Assembly: GCF_002338065.1 (NCBI RefSeq)
Contig: NZ_DDHJ01000017.1
Coordinates: 33,381 to 97,380, forward strand
Direction: 5' to 3'
DNA: 64,000 bases
Origin: Pseudomonas sp. UBA1879
Lineage (GTDB): Bacteria; Pseudomonadota; Gammaproteobacteria; Pseudomonadales; Pseudomonadaceae
A program made the position numbers and the translations under genes. The notes below the pieces were generated by a model, which saw only the letters and a program-made list of their open reading frames with translations, did not search any database and was not told the DNA's origin. Positions within the stretch are counted from its first letter, which is position 1. Each line of letters starts with the position of its first letter. Positions 44,873 to 53,497 of this stretch are shown here, piece by piece.

Positions 44873-45589
44873 TCAACCGGCCTTCACGGTTTTACCGACG
44901 AATTGAATCGGTCCGCTCGGTTTATTGGTCGGCGAGCCGCCTGCTTTTTCCAGTGACAGCTCAAACGTCTGATTCGGTTGTAAAGGCGGCAACCGGTCAG
45001 TCGGCACATTCAGCGTTTGCCCCGGCGCGACCAGACCGAGCGAAATCGGCCCCTCCCAGTCGTCCGCCTGGGTCCAGAACTGCAACACCTTGCCAAGCGG
45101 CACTTCGACTTTGTCCACGGGCACAAGCTGAATGCCGCGCAGATTGCTCGCCTGAACCACCCAACTGGCGGCGTGATTTTCAGGCGTTGCCAGAACGGCC
45201 AGATAGGCAGGCGCAGGCGGGGTAGGAATCTTGCCCATGAGTTGGGTGGTCAAGACCACAGCGGCCGCTAGCCCAATCCCGGCAAGACCGCGCCACAGCC
45301 CGGCGTTGTCCCACCACTGGTGGCGACGCTTCTGACGTTGCGGTTTGCCTGCGGCGCGATTGCGGTCAATGCGCCCCCACAGTCGCGGCGGCGCTTTCTG
45401 CGGCTCGGCCAGCTCGGTCAGCGTCAGTAACCGGGAACGCCAGCCGTCGATGGCCTTGCGCAATGCGAGGTCATGGATCAGCCGCTCTTGCACCTCGACG
45501 CGCTGCTTTGCGGTCAACGTGCCCAGCACGTACTCGCCGGCCAGGGTCTGGACGTCGAGATCAGGAATCTTGTCTTGTTTTTCACTCAT
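44873..45589 (-). CDS. RskA-family anti-sigma factor (second copy)
   Basis: The 238-residue product from the ATG at 45589 has the zinc-less anti-sigma head LAGEYVLGTL, one membrane helix (LAGIGLAAAVVLTTQLM) and a periplasmic RskA domain. It is clearly similar to the product of 45786-46523 throughout. Its start overlaps the stop of a truncated sigma-factor fragment, just as the intact copy overlaps sigK, so it belonged to a second sigma/anti-sigma pair whose sigma gene is now broken. Confidence 0.85.
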   Translation of the reverse strand: MSEKQDKIPDLDVQTLAGEYVLGTLTAKQRVEVQERLIHDLALRKAIDGWRSRLLTLTELAEPQKAPPRLWGRIDRNRAAGKPQRQKRRHQWWDNAGLWRGLAGIGLAAAVVLTTQLMGKIPTPPAPAYLAVLATPENHAASWVVQASNLRGIQLVPVDKVEVPLGKVLQFWTQADDWEGPISLGLVAPGQTLNVPTDRLPPLQPNQTFELSLEKAGGSPTNKPSGPIQFVGKTVKAG

Positions 45590-45723
45590 CCAAAACACTC
45601 CCGCCACACGGCAGCGCCGTGCTCGATACAGGCGTTCACCGTGCCCGACGGCGCACCAGATGCGTGTGCGATGTGCTGATGAGAATAACCGCCGATGGCT
45701 TCCCGAAATACACTGTTACGACG
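45586..45723 (-). pseudogene. Remnant of a SigK-like sigma factor (C-terminal fragment)
   Basis: The minus-strand reading from 45723 gives RRNSVFREAIGGYSHQHIAH then ASGAPSGTVNACIEHG and ends RECFG-stop. It matches the last ~45 residues of the sigma factor at 46520-47086 (RRNCIF...GYSHQQIAQKLGAPLGTVKAWI...RECIG). Regions 2 and most of 4 are missing, so no working sigma factor can be made. Confidence 0.85.
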
Positions 45724-45785
45724 CACGGGAGCCGATTTTTTAAAAGTCAGTCCGCGCTCCCTTATCGCGGTATTCGGGCGATCGT

Positions 45786-46523
45786 TCAGATCACCTTGAC
45801 GGCCCGCCCGATGAATTGGATCGGTCCCGTGGGTTTGTTGATCGGCGAGCCTGTGGATTTCTCAAGCGTCAACTCGAACAGTTGGTTGGGCTGCAGGGGC
45901 GGCAAGCTGTCCAGCGGTACGCTCAGCACTTGACCGGGTTTGACCAACCCCAGCGAAACGGGGCCCTGCCAGTCGTCGGCCTTGGTCCAAAACTGCAGCG
46001 CCTTGTCTTCGGGTATCGATGTTTCGCCCAGAGGGATCAGCTGAATATCGCGCGCGTCGTTGGCTTGAATCACCCAGCCTGGCGCCTTGTCTTGCGGCGC
46101 GACGAGCACCACCAGATACGAAGGCACCGGTTTGGCAGCGAGTTGGGTGATCAGCACAGCCGCCAGCGCCACAGAGGCTGCCACCCCGACACCGGCAATG
46201 CCGCGCCACAGGTCAAGGCTGTCCCACCAGCGCGTGACCCGATCGACATGTGCTGACGCGTGCGCCCTTGGCGCTGCCGACAGCGCGTCGAGGGTATGCT
46301 CGATCCGATTCCAGAGCGAAGCGGGCGGCGCTTTCGGCTCCGCCAGATCGGTCAGCGCGAGCAAACGGTTTTCCCATTCATCGACAGCCTTGCGCAACGC
46401 CGCGTCGTGTTCGAGCCGCGCTTGAACGTCGGCGCGTTGCTCGGCGGAGAGCGTGCCAAGTACATATTCACCCGCCAGCGACTGAATATCGTCGTCAGGC
46501 GGCATGCCTGGTGTGTCGTTCAT
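45786..46523 (-). CDS. rskA: RskA-family anti-sigma factor
   Basis: The 245-residue product starts at the ATG at 46523, overlapping the sigK stop (ATGA). The N-terminal head IQSLAGEYVLGTLSAEQRAD binds the sigma factor, one membrane helix follows (near residue 100-120), and the periplasmic RskA domain ends in LPPLQPNQLFELTLEKSTGS. It keeps SigK inactive at the membrane until proteolysed. Confidence 0.9.
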   Translation of the reverse strand: MNDTPGMPPDDDIQSLAGEYVLGTLSAEQRADVQARLEHDAALRKAVDEWENRLLALTDLAEPKAPPASLWNRIEHTLDALSAAPRAHASAHVDRVTRWWDSLDLWRGIAGVGVAASVALAAVLITQLAAKPVPSYLVVLVAPQDKAPGWVIQANDARDIQLIPLGETSIPEDKALQFWTKADDWQGPVSLGLVKPGQVLSVPLDSLPPLQPNQLFELTLEKSTGSPINKPTGPIQFIGRAVKVI

Positions 46524-47086
46524 CCGATGCACTCCCGCAACGAGGCCAGGCTGCGCTTGATCCAGGCTTTCACCGTGCCCAATGGCGCGCCGAGTTTCTG
46601 TGCGATCTGCTGATGAGAATAGCCGTCGACATAGGCATGAAAAATACAGTTGCGACGCACCGGCTCCAGTTGCTCGAGACAGCCATGGATGCGGCTCGGA
46701 TTGACGCGCCAGTCGAAGGCATCGCCCACGTCCTGCCAGCCTTCCAAAGTCGTTTGAACCTCCGCGTGCTGGTCATCGCGATCATTCATGGGCACTTCCC
46801 GGGCGATGTTGCGCACACTGTTGAGCGCCAGGTGCCGCGCCACGGTGAACATCCATCCGCGAGCGCTGCCACGACGGGCATCGAAACTCGCAGCGCCGTT
46901 CCATATCTTGATGAAGGCGTCGTGCACGATATCCTCGGCACGCGCGCGATCGGCCACGATGCGGTGCACCACACCCAGCAGACGAGGGGATTCCTGCTCA
47001 TAAAGACGTTGCAGCGCCAGGCGTTCACCGCGTGCGCATGCCTGCAGCGCTGCTTCGTAGTCAAAGGGTGTTTGAGGTGCGGACAA
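46520..47086 (-). CDS. sigK: SigK-like ECF sigma factor
   Basis: The 188-residue protein has sigma-2 (LYEQESPRLLGVVHRIVADR, AEDIVHDAFIKIW, ARGWMFTVARHLALNSVRN) and a sigma-4 HTH (GYSHQQIAQKLGAPLGTVKA). It is coupled to an RskA-type anti-sigma gene. The regulon is unknown; the DUF3455 gene just upstream may be part of it. Confidence 0.9.
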   Translation of the reverse strand: MSAPQTPFDYEAALQACARGERLALQRLYEQESPRLLGVVHRIVADRARAEDIVHDAFIKIWNGAASFDARRGSARGWMFTVARHLALNSVRNIAREVPMNDRDDQHAEVQTTLEGWQDVGDAFDWRVNPSRIHGCLEQLEPVRRNCIFHAYVDGYSHQQIAQKLGAPLGTVKAWIKRSLASLRECIG

Positions 47087-47185
47087 ATTGATCAGCCATC
47101 AAGGGATGCGCCTGCGTAAATCTTCGCAGGATGCTTGCGCAGGAGCATAGCCTGTTTCCCACGCAAGACACTGGCATTGTGGGTG

Positions 47186-47716
47186 TCAGTTACTGGCCCA
47201 GAAAATGTAGTCCGCCTGATACTTCACCAGCTCTTTCGCACCTTTGTTAGTGGAGGAGCATGTTGTCGATGGCGCTACGCCGCCTTTGAGTGCAACCCGC
47301 TGAATGTAGGTGACGCCGTGCATTGCGCCTTTGCCTTCGGCGGGATTGGCCTTGACCAGTTGATACGGCAAATTGCCCTCGCCCGATGGCGCGATCGCCA
47401 GCTGAGTGCCGGTGATTTTCGAGCCGTCTTTGGCTTCCCACGTCGCCGGTGGGCCGAAGTAGGTGCCCACTTGCTTGCCGCTGCGATCATTGAGCACGGC
47501 CTTGGGGCCCACGAACGTCCAGGCGAGTTCGTTGGGGTTGTCGGCTTTGGCTTTGCACTCGTAAGTGATTTCGCCGACGCCGGTGGTTTCCAGGCTGATT
47601 GTGTGTCCTGCGGGGACCTTGATGCTTTCCGGGAGGTCCGCTTGCGCGAAAACCGAAGACGCACACGTCAGGGCCAGAGTGCCGGCTGCCAGGCGGAAGT
47701 AATGTTTAGCATTCAT
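47186..47716 (-). CDS. DUF3455 domain secreted protein
   Basis: The 176-residue protein has a Sec signal peptide (FRLAAGTLALTCASSVFA-QA) and the DUF3455 plan: PESIKVPAGHTISLETTGVG, ITYECKA, TYFGPPATWEAKDGSKITG, and YIQRV. The function of the family is unknown; members are periplasmic or extracellular. It lies 99 bases upstream of sigK on the same strand. Confidence 0.85.
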   Translation of the reverse strand: MNAKHYFRLAAGTLALTCASSVFAQADLPESIKVPAGHTISLETTGVGEITYECKAKADNPNELAWTFVGPKAVLNDRSGKQVGTYFGPPATWEAKDGSKITGTQLAIAPSGEGNLPYQLVKANPAEGKGAMHGVTYIQRVALKGGVAPSTTCSSTNKGAKELVKYQADYIFWASN

Positions 47717-47827
47717 CGCAGTGTCTCCTGAGGGTATTCCAGTGGGCAGCGAAGGGCTGCTGTCTGTACTACCCGCCAGGGACGCATCTGGATGCAGTGG
47801 TTTGATAATTTTTTTCTGGGCAGCGGA

Positions 47828-49006
47828 TCAACGTTGCGCAAGCCGACTGCGCAACAGCATGACGCCCGCCAACGCTGACAGAATGGAGCCCATCAACACG
47901 CCGATTTTGACCTCATCAATCAGGTGCGGCGCGCCGGGGAAAGCCAGGTTGCCGATGAACAGGCTCATCGTGAAACCGATGCCGCATAACAGGGCAACGC
48001 CGTACAGCTGCACCCAGTTGCTGCCTTCGGGAAGCGTCGCCAGCCCCGAGCGAATCGCCAGCACCGCGGCGAGAAACACGCCAACCTGTTTGCCCACCAG
48101 CAGCCCGAGCGCGACGCCGAGGGGAACGGGGTCTACAAGATTGCCAGGGCTGATACCTGCCAGCGAGACCCCGGCGTTGGCGAATCCGAATACCGGCACG
48201 ACCGCGAACGCCACCCAGTAGTGCATCTTTTCTTCAAGGAACAACAGGGGCGAGCGAGCCTCCTCCTGCCGCGTGCCCAACGGAATGCACAACGCCAGCG
48301 CCACACCGGCCAGCGTCGCGTGCACCCCTGATTGCAGCACGAAAAACCACAGCAACAGCCCCAGCAGCAGATACGGCAACAAGCGCTGCACGCCCATCCG
48401 GTTCATGACGACCAACACCGCCAGCGTGGCGAATGACGCGCCGAGCATCGGCAGATTCAGCCCGCTGCTGTAGAACACCGCGATGATGGTCACCGCGCCC
48501 AGGTCGTCGAGGATTGCCAGCGCGGCAAGAAAGACTTTCAGCGACGTGGGCACGCGTTTGCCCAGCAACGACAACACGCCCAACGCGAAGGCGATGTCGG
48601 TGGCGGCGGGAATTGCCCAGCCGCTGAGGGTTTCAGCGTTACCCAGATTGATCCCGACGTAAATCAGCGCCGGCACCAGCATCCCGCCGGCCGCTGCAAA
48701 ACCGGGGAGGGCGCGCTGACCCCACGTAGCAAGTCCGCCCGCCAGTACCTCGCGTTTGATTTCCAGTCCGACCATCAGAAAGAAAATCGCCATCAGACCG
48801 TCGTTGATCCACAACTCCACCGACAGCCCGCCCCAGACGCTGTGCAGCGTCGCGAAGTAGAACGGGGCCACGGGCGAATTGGCGACGATGATCGCCGCAA
48901 GGGCAGCGCCCATCAGCACGATCCCGCCTGCGGATTCCGAGGCCAGGAAACTGGCGAGCATCGCGAGGGCGCGTGGGGTTTCTTTTTGGGGGCTGAGCGA
49001 TGTCAT
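47828..49006 (-). CDS. nhaA: Na+/H+ antiporter NhaA
   Basis: The 392-residue protein has about twelve membrane segments with the key AILDDLGAVTIIAVFY (paired Asp for ion binding), PAATDIAFALGVL and the C-terminal Lys-containing helix. It exports Na+ in exchange for protons for pH and salt balance. It sits between hutD and the sigK region, out of place in the hut cluster. Confidence 0.93.
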   Translation of the reverse strand: MTSLSPQKETPRALAMLASFLASESAGGIVLMGAALAAIIVANSPVAPFYFATLHSVWGGLSVELWINDGLMAIFFLMVGLEIKREVLAGGLATWGQRALPGFAAAGGMLVPALIYVGINLGNAETLSGWAIPAATDIAFALGVLSLLGKRVPTSLKVFLAALAILDDLGAVTIIAVFYSSGLNLPMLGASFATLAVLVVMNRMGVQRLLPYLLLGLLLWFFVLQSGVHATLAGVALALCIPLGTRQEEARSPLLFLEEKMHYWVAFAVVPVFGFANAGVSLAGISPGNLVDPVPLGVALGLLVGKQVGVFLAAVLAIRSGLATLPEGSNWVQLYGVALLCGIGFTMSLFIGNLAFPGAPHLIDEVKIGVLMGSILSALAGVMLLRSRLAQR

Positions 49007-49040
49007 GCGGGTCCTTGTGTGGGGATAGATGTCGCCGCTT

Positions 49041-49070
49041 CTGTGGGAGCCGGGTTGCTGGCTCCCACAG
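49041..49070. repeat. REP-like hairpin between nhaA and hutD
   Basis: CTGTGGGAGC pairs perfectly with GCTCCCACAG around a ten-base loop. It may terminate hutD transcription, though no T run follows. Confidence 0.7.
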
Positions 49071-49087
49071 GTGCGTAGCGTTCAGAC

Positions 49088-49681
49088 TTAAGCGGTGGTG
49101 AGTTCGATGATGCACACTCGGCTCGCGCTCGGCGCGTACAGCACCACTTCCACCAACGCACCTTCGGCATTCTCCAGTTGCAGGCAGTCGTGCCTTCCCA
49201 GCAACTGCGGCGGATGCTCGCCCACGTTGGCCGCCATCTGCTCGGCTGCGCTGAACACCACAAACACATTCGCCGAACTGAAGAAGCGTTGAGGTTGCAG
49301 CACGTCGATCCATTGCAGGCGTGCGCGATAACGGGTGGGCGCGTAGATCAGATTGAAGTCGCGAATCGGGCCGTCCAACAGGGTGCACGTCACCTGGCTG
49401 TCCCCGCTGAAGGCGAACGGATCCGATGGCAGCAACGCTTCACTGTCCTTGCCATCGATGTTCAACGTCATGCCAGCGCCTTGCAGTACGGTGATGATGC
49501 GCAGGTAACCGGCGAACACCGAAAAGCCACCCGACTCGCCGATGTCAGCAATTGACAGGCGCCAACCGAATCCGTCGAGCCCTTCGCCTGAATCGCGGGT
49601 GATCTCCTCGGTGCTGCCGCCGCCGTTTTTCCAGGGCATGCGCGGGTAATCCGCTGCACGCAAAACCGTCAGTCGAGTCAT
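49088..49681 (-). CDS. hutD: HutD family protein
   Basis: The 197-residue product starts at the ATG at 49681, overlapping the hutC stop. It has PRMPWKNGGGSTEEI and GFGWRLSIADIGESGGFSVF, typical of the HutD cupin-like family. HutD is thought to limit hut expression, possibly by binding an intermediate such as formyl-glutamate; its molecular role is not settled. Confidence 0.92.
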   Translation of the reverse strand: MTRLTVLRAADYPRMPWKNGGGSTEEITRDSGEGLDGFGWRLSIADIGESGGFSVFAGYLRIITVLQGAGMTLNIDGKDSEALLPSDPFAFSGDSQVTCTLLDGPIRDFNLIYAPTRYRARLQWIDVLQPQRFFSSANVFVVFSAAEQMAANVGEHPPQLLGRHDCLQLENAEGALVEVVLYAPSASRVCIIELTTA

Positions 49682-50427
49682 TTGGTGAAACGTCCTTCCA
49701 GGCGGTGGCGCGAACCAGGGTGGATCAGGCGGGCAGCCGTCACCGGTTGGCGGCCCGACCAGGTCCGGCGGCGCACCAGCAGGCATGGCTCGCCTTTTTC
49801 GATTTGCAGCAGCTTGCACTCGTCCGGGTCCGCCAGAATGGCCTCGACCACATGCTCGCCCTCAGTAAGCGGCGCGACTTGGTTGAGATACGCGTAAGGC
49901 GTCTGTTTGGTGAAATCCTGATGCAAATACTCGGGCGCCACCGCCGCGTTGACGAAACGGTCCTCGATTTGCACGGGAATGTCGTTTTCGAAATGCACGA
50001 TCAGGGAATGGAACACTCGCTGGCCTTCGCGCATGTCCAGGGCCAAGGCGCGCTCGGAACCGGCCGCTTCTTCGCAGAGGATGATGACTTGGCAGGTGTG
50101 GGTGTGGCCGCGCGCGGCGATTTCGTCGGCGATATTGTGCACTTCGAACAGCGCGGATTGCGTCTTGGGTTCAGCGACGAAGGTGCCGACGCCCTGCATG
50201 CGCACCAACATGCCTTCGGCGGTCATTTCGCGCAGGGCGCGGTTGATGGTCATGCGGCTGAAGCCCAGTTGGGTCACCAGCTCGCTTTCGGACGGCACGC
50301 GGTGATGCGGCGGCCAGGTTCCATTCTGGATTTGCTGGGTGATCATGTGCTTCACCCGGGCATAAAGCGGCGCCGGACTGTCACCCATCTGGGCGGCCAG
50401 CGGCGAATTGGCAGGCGGAGTCGGCAC
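49678..50427 (-). CDS. hutC: Histidine utilisation repressor HutC
   Basis: The GTG at 50427 with AAGGA upstream gives a 249-residue product, the usual HutC length; the frame opens earlier at 50511. The GntR winged HTH (HRVPSESELVTQLGFSRMTI, NRALREMTAEGML) is followed by a UTRA effector domain that binds urocanate. It represses hut promoters, including the site upstream of hutU. It is coupled to hutD and divergent from hutF. Confidence 0.93.
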   Translation of the reverse strand: MPTPPANSPLAAQMGDSPAPLYARVKHMITQQIQNGTWPPHHRVPSESELVTQLGFSRMTINRALREMTAEGMLVRMQGVGTFVAEPKTQSALFEVHNIADEIAARGHTHTCQVIILCEEAAGSERALALDMREGQRVFHSLIVHFENDIPVQIEDRFVNAAVAPEYLHQDFTKQTPYAYLNQVAPLTEGEHVVEAILADPDECKLLQIEKGEPCLLVRRRTWSGRQPVTAARLIHPGSRHRLEGRFTK

Positions 50428-50540
50428 AGAAGAATCCTTGTTAGCGACAAAACAGTGGGTGAAGAAGCTATAAACAGTGCCCACGCTAACCATTAACGCG
50501 AGTGCCGACAAGCTTGCCGCAGTTTACCGGGCAGGCAAAC

Positions 50541-50558
50541 GTCTGTATATGTATAGAC
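50541..50558. promoter_or_regulatory. Possible HutC operator between hutC and hutF
   Basis: GTCTGTATATGTATAGAC is an imperfect palindrome 26 bases before the hutF start, with the TGTAT/ATA core resembling the hutU operator. It could let HutC control hutF and its own gene. Confidence 0.6.
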
Positions 50559-50583
50559 AATTTCACACAAGGGGTGCGAAGCG

Positions 50584-51948
50584 ATGTCCGTTTTCTTTGC
50601 CGAACGCGCATTATTGCCCGCAGGTTGGGCCGATAACGTGCGTTTTGAGGTCGGTGCCGATGGGATGCTGACCCGTGTTCAGGCCGACGCCGATCGTCAG
50701 GGCGCTGAGCTGATCAGCGGCCCGGTGGTGCCCGGCATGCCCAACCTGCACTCTCATGCATTTCAGCGTGCGATGGCCGGTCTGGCCGAAGTGGCGGGCA
50801 ATCCCAACGACAGTTTCTGGACCTGGCGCGATCTGATGTATCGCCTCGTTGGTCAGATCAGCCCGCAGCACTTGGGCGTCATCGCTCGGCAACTGTACAT
50901 CGAGATGCTCAAGGGCGGCTTTACCTCGGTCGCCGAATTTCACTACGTGCACCATGACCCGACAGGCAAACCTTACGCCAATCCTGCTGAGCTGGCGTTG
51001 CAGGTCAGCCAGGCGGCCGCGTCGGTTGGCATCGGCATGACCGTGCTGCCTGTGCTGTACACCCACTCGGGCTTCGGCGGTTTGACGCCCAATGATGGAC
51101 AGCGTCGTTTCATCAACAGCACCGACAGCTACCTTGAGCTGCAATCTCGCCTGAAACCCATGATCAGCGCACAACCCGCCCAGGCGTTGGGTGTGTGCTT
51201 CCACTCGTTGCGGGCTGTGACGCCCCAGCAAATCAGCGACGTGTTGGCGGCCAGCGACAAAAAGTGCCCCGTCCACATCCACATCGCCGAACAACAGAAA
51301 GAAGTCGATGACTGCCTCGCCTGGAGCGGCCGTCGTCCGCTGCAATGGCTGTATGAAAACGTTGACGTCGATCAGCGCTGGTGCCTGGTCCACGCCACGC
51401 ATGCCGAGGCTGATGAGGTGACGTCGATGGCCAAAAGTCGCGCCATCGCGGGGCTGTGCCTGACCACCGAAGCGAACCTCGGCGACGGCATTTTTCCGGC
51501 CGTGGACTACATCGCGCAGGGCGGGCGTTGGGGGATCGGCTCGGACAGCCATGTCTCGCTGAGCGTCGTCGAAGAGCTGCGGTGGCTGGAATACGGCCAG
51601 CGTCTGCGCGATCAGCGGCGTAACCGCTTATACCGCTCGGATCAGCCGATGGTCGGCCGAACGCTGTACGACGCGGCGCTGGTGGGCGGCGCCCAGGCGA
51701 TGGGACAGCCGATCGGTGCGCTGGAAGTCGGCAAGCGCGCCGACTGGCTGGTTCTCGATGGCAACGATCCCTATCTGGCCACAGCGTCAGGTGACGCAAT
51801 CCTCAACCGATGGCTGTTCGCGGGGAGCGACCGGCAGATCCGCGACGTGATGGTGAACGGCCAATGGGTGATTCGCGACGGACGGCATGCGGATGAAGAA
51901 GACAGCCGCCGGGCGTTTGCGCAGGTATTGAGGGACTTGTTGGGATGA
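50584..51948 (+). CDS. hutF: Formimidoylglutamate deiminase
   Basis: The 454-residue product is an amidohydrolase with NLHSHAFQRAMAG (metal HxH), FHYVHHDP, VHIHIAEQ, and GIGSDSHVSL. It releases ammonia from N-formimidoyl-L-glutamate to give N-formylglutamate for HutG. AAGGGG precedes the ATG. The last 27 codons lie in a tandem duplication whose second copy follows the gene. Confidence 0.94.
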   Translation: MSVFFAERALLPAGWADNVRFEVGADGMLTRVQADADRQGAELISGPVVPGMPNLHSHAFQRAMAGLAEVAGNPNDSFWTWRDLMYRLVGQISPQHLGVIARQLYIEMLKGGFTSVAEFHYVHHDPTGKPYANPAELALQVSQAAASVGIGMTVLPVLYTHSGFGGLTPNDGQRRFINSTDSYLELQSRLKPMISAQPAQALGVCFHSLRAVTPQQISDVLAASDKKCPVHIHIAEQQKEVDDCLAWSGRRPLQWLYENVDVDQRWCLVHATHAEADEVTSMAKSRAIAGLCLTTEANLGDGIFPAVDYIAQGGRWGIGSDSHVSLSVVEELRWLEYGQRLRDQRRNRLYRSDQPMVGRTLYDAALVGGAQAMGQPIGALEVGKRADWLVLDGNDPYLATASGDAILNRWLFAGSDRQIRDVMVNGQWVIRDGRHADEEDSRRAFAQVLRDLLG

Positions 51949-52487
51949 TCACCCCGAGACTCGGGTGAGCACCCCGCTGTAGGAGTGAGCTTGCTCGCGA
52001 TGGCCATGATTCAGTCGATGATGTGTTGTCTGGAAAATGGCTATCGCGAGCAAGCTCACTCCTACAAATGTTGCGGGTGTATCCGACGCTGAGCTGCGTC
52101 CCGCTCTCATAGGAGGAGTGCGTACGTCAGTCGAATCGGGGGTCAGTTGGCGGTTTTCGCCAGCTTCGAATCCTCTGGGTGATTCGCGACGGACGGCATG
52201 CGGATGAAGAAGACAGCCGCCGGGCGTTTGCGCAGGTATTGAGGGACTTGTTGGGATGATCACCCCGAGACACGGGTGAGCACCCCACTGTAGGAGTGAG
52301 CTTGCTCGCGATGGCCATGATCCAGTCGACGATATGTTGTCTGGAGAATGGCTATCGCGAGCAAGCTCACTCCTACAAATGTTGCGGGTGTATCCGACGT
52401 TGAGCTGCGTCCCGCTCTCATAGGAGGAGTGCGTACGTCAGTCGAATCGGGGGGTCAGTTGGCGGTTTTCGCCAGCTTCGAATCCTC
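51865..52487. repeat. 311 bp tandem duplication spanning hutF end, REPIN and blc end
   Basis: 51865-52175 is repeated at 52176-52487 with about ten differences. Each copy contains the last 27 codons of hutF, a REPIN (51979-52065 and 52290-52376) and the last ~30 bases of blc. The full hutF and blc genes are preserved at the outer edges; the inner partial copies are non-coding. Confidence 0.93.
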
Positions 52488-53042
52488 GATCCGCCAGATC
52501 AGCTTGGTCGTGTCATATCCCTGCTGCTGCGCTTTCATCAGCAGCTCGTTCTTCACGGACTCCGACACATGGGCCGTGCGTGACAACAGCCACAGGTATT
52601 TGCGATTCGGGTTGCCGACCAGCGCGAGTTTGTAGCCGTCGCTGACGTACAGCACCCAGTAATCGCCTTTGGCCACGCCCGGTGTCAGGCGTGAGAACCA
52701 GTTGTCGAACACCACCCACAGCTTGTCGGTCTTGCCTTCAACCTGCGGCGATGCCGTACCGGTCGCTTCTTCCCACTTGCCTTCCAGCGTGCGACAGCGG
52801 TTGATCACGCCGATGTTGCCGTCATCCTTGAGCGTGTAATGGGCTTCGGATTGCGCGCAGTTGCGCTGAAAGAACATCGGCATCCGCGCCAGTTCGTACC
52901 ACGTGCCCTGATAGCGTTTCAGGTTGACGTGCTCGGCAGTGCGCGGGGCCATGGATTCGGTTTCAGGGGTGACGGCGCAGGCGCCCAGCCAAAACGTCGC
53001 CAGTGTGACCGTTGCCAGACGCTTCCAGTGGTTTACGTTCAT
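52455..53042 (-). CDS. blc: Outer-membrane lipoprotein Blc (lipocalin)
   Basis: The 195-residue product has a lipoprotein signal with lipobox LGAC, then the lipocalin motif YQGTWYELARMPMFFQRNC and the TDKLWVVFDNWF and YWVLYVSDGYKLALVGNPNR strands. Blc proteins are lipid-binding lipocalins anchored at the outer membrane. The start overlaps the stop of the small upstream lipoprotein gene (ATGA). Confidence 0.93.
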   Translation of the reverse strand: MNVNHWKRLATVTLATFWLGACAVTPETESMAPRTAEHVNLKRYQGTWYELARMPMFFQRNCAQSEAHYTLKDDGNIGVINRCRTLEGKWEEATGTASPQVEGKTDKLWVVFDNWFSRLTPGVAKGDYWVLYVSDGYKLALVGNPNRKYLWLLSRTAHVSESVKNELLMKAQQQGYDTTKLIWRIEDSKLAKTAN

Positions 53043-53293
53043 TTGAGCCCCTGGTTCGAATACAGCACGACTTTGTCGGCGGCGTATTGAACGCTGATGA
53101 AGGCTTTTTGATCACCCCACGTGCAGCTCGACATACCCAGCGCACCTGAGCATTGCGTCGGGGCCCCGAGTAATTGTTCAACTTGAACCTTGGACATGCC
53201 GGCCGAGAGTTTCGAGTAATTTTCCAGCGTGACCTTGCTGCATGCGGCCAGCAGCACGCAGAACGACAACAATGCGAGGGATCGCAACGACAT
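53039..53293 (-). CDS. Small lipoprotein, DUF3862/SmpA-like
   Basis: The 84-residue product from the ATG at 53293 has a lipoprotein signal (SLALLSFCVLLAAC-type lipobox LLAAC) and a short domain with KLSAGMSKVQVEQLLGAPTQC, the pattern of SmpA/OmlA-like lipoproteins. It is coupled to blc by a four-base overlap, so the two probably act together in the envelope. The open frame extends to 53467 without support. Confidence 0.8.
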   Translation of the reverse strand: MSLRSLALLSFCVLLAACSKVTLENYSKLSAGMSKVQVEQLLGAPTQCSGALGMSSCTWGDQKAFISVQYAADKVVLYSNQGLK

Positions 53294-53497
53294 GGGTGAA
53301 ACTCCTGAATCGAGAGGGGGCAGCGAGCCGCGAAAAGCCTGCGGCACAAAGCGCTGACGTCGTGCCGAAAGCTTAGAAGAGAAAGGGTGGGGCGGGTTCC
53401 GTGGTGACCCCACTTCTACTGCGCGCTGTACTGAAACGGACCGAAGGAGGGCGTATGAAACGTCCAAGTCCTTCGATCAATCGTGGCCGGCCAGCGT

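Noticed and set aside
45345..45743. Plus-strand frame over the sigma-factor remnant
   Set aside because: The minus strand shows clear homology to the sigma factor C-terminus; the plus-strand frame has none.
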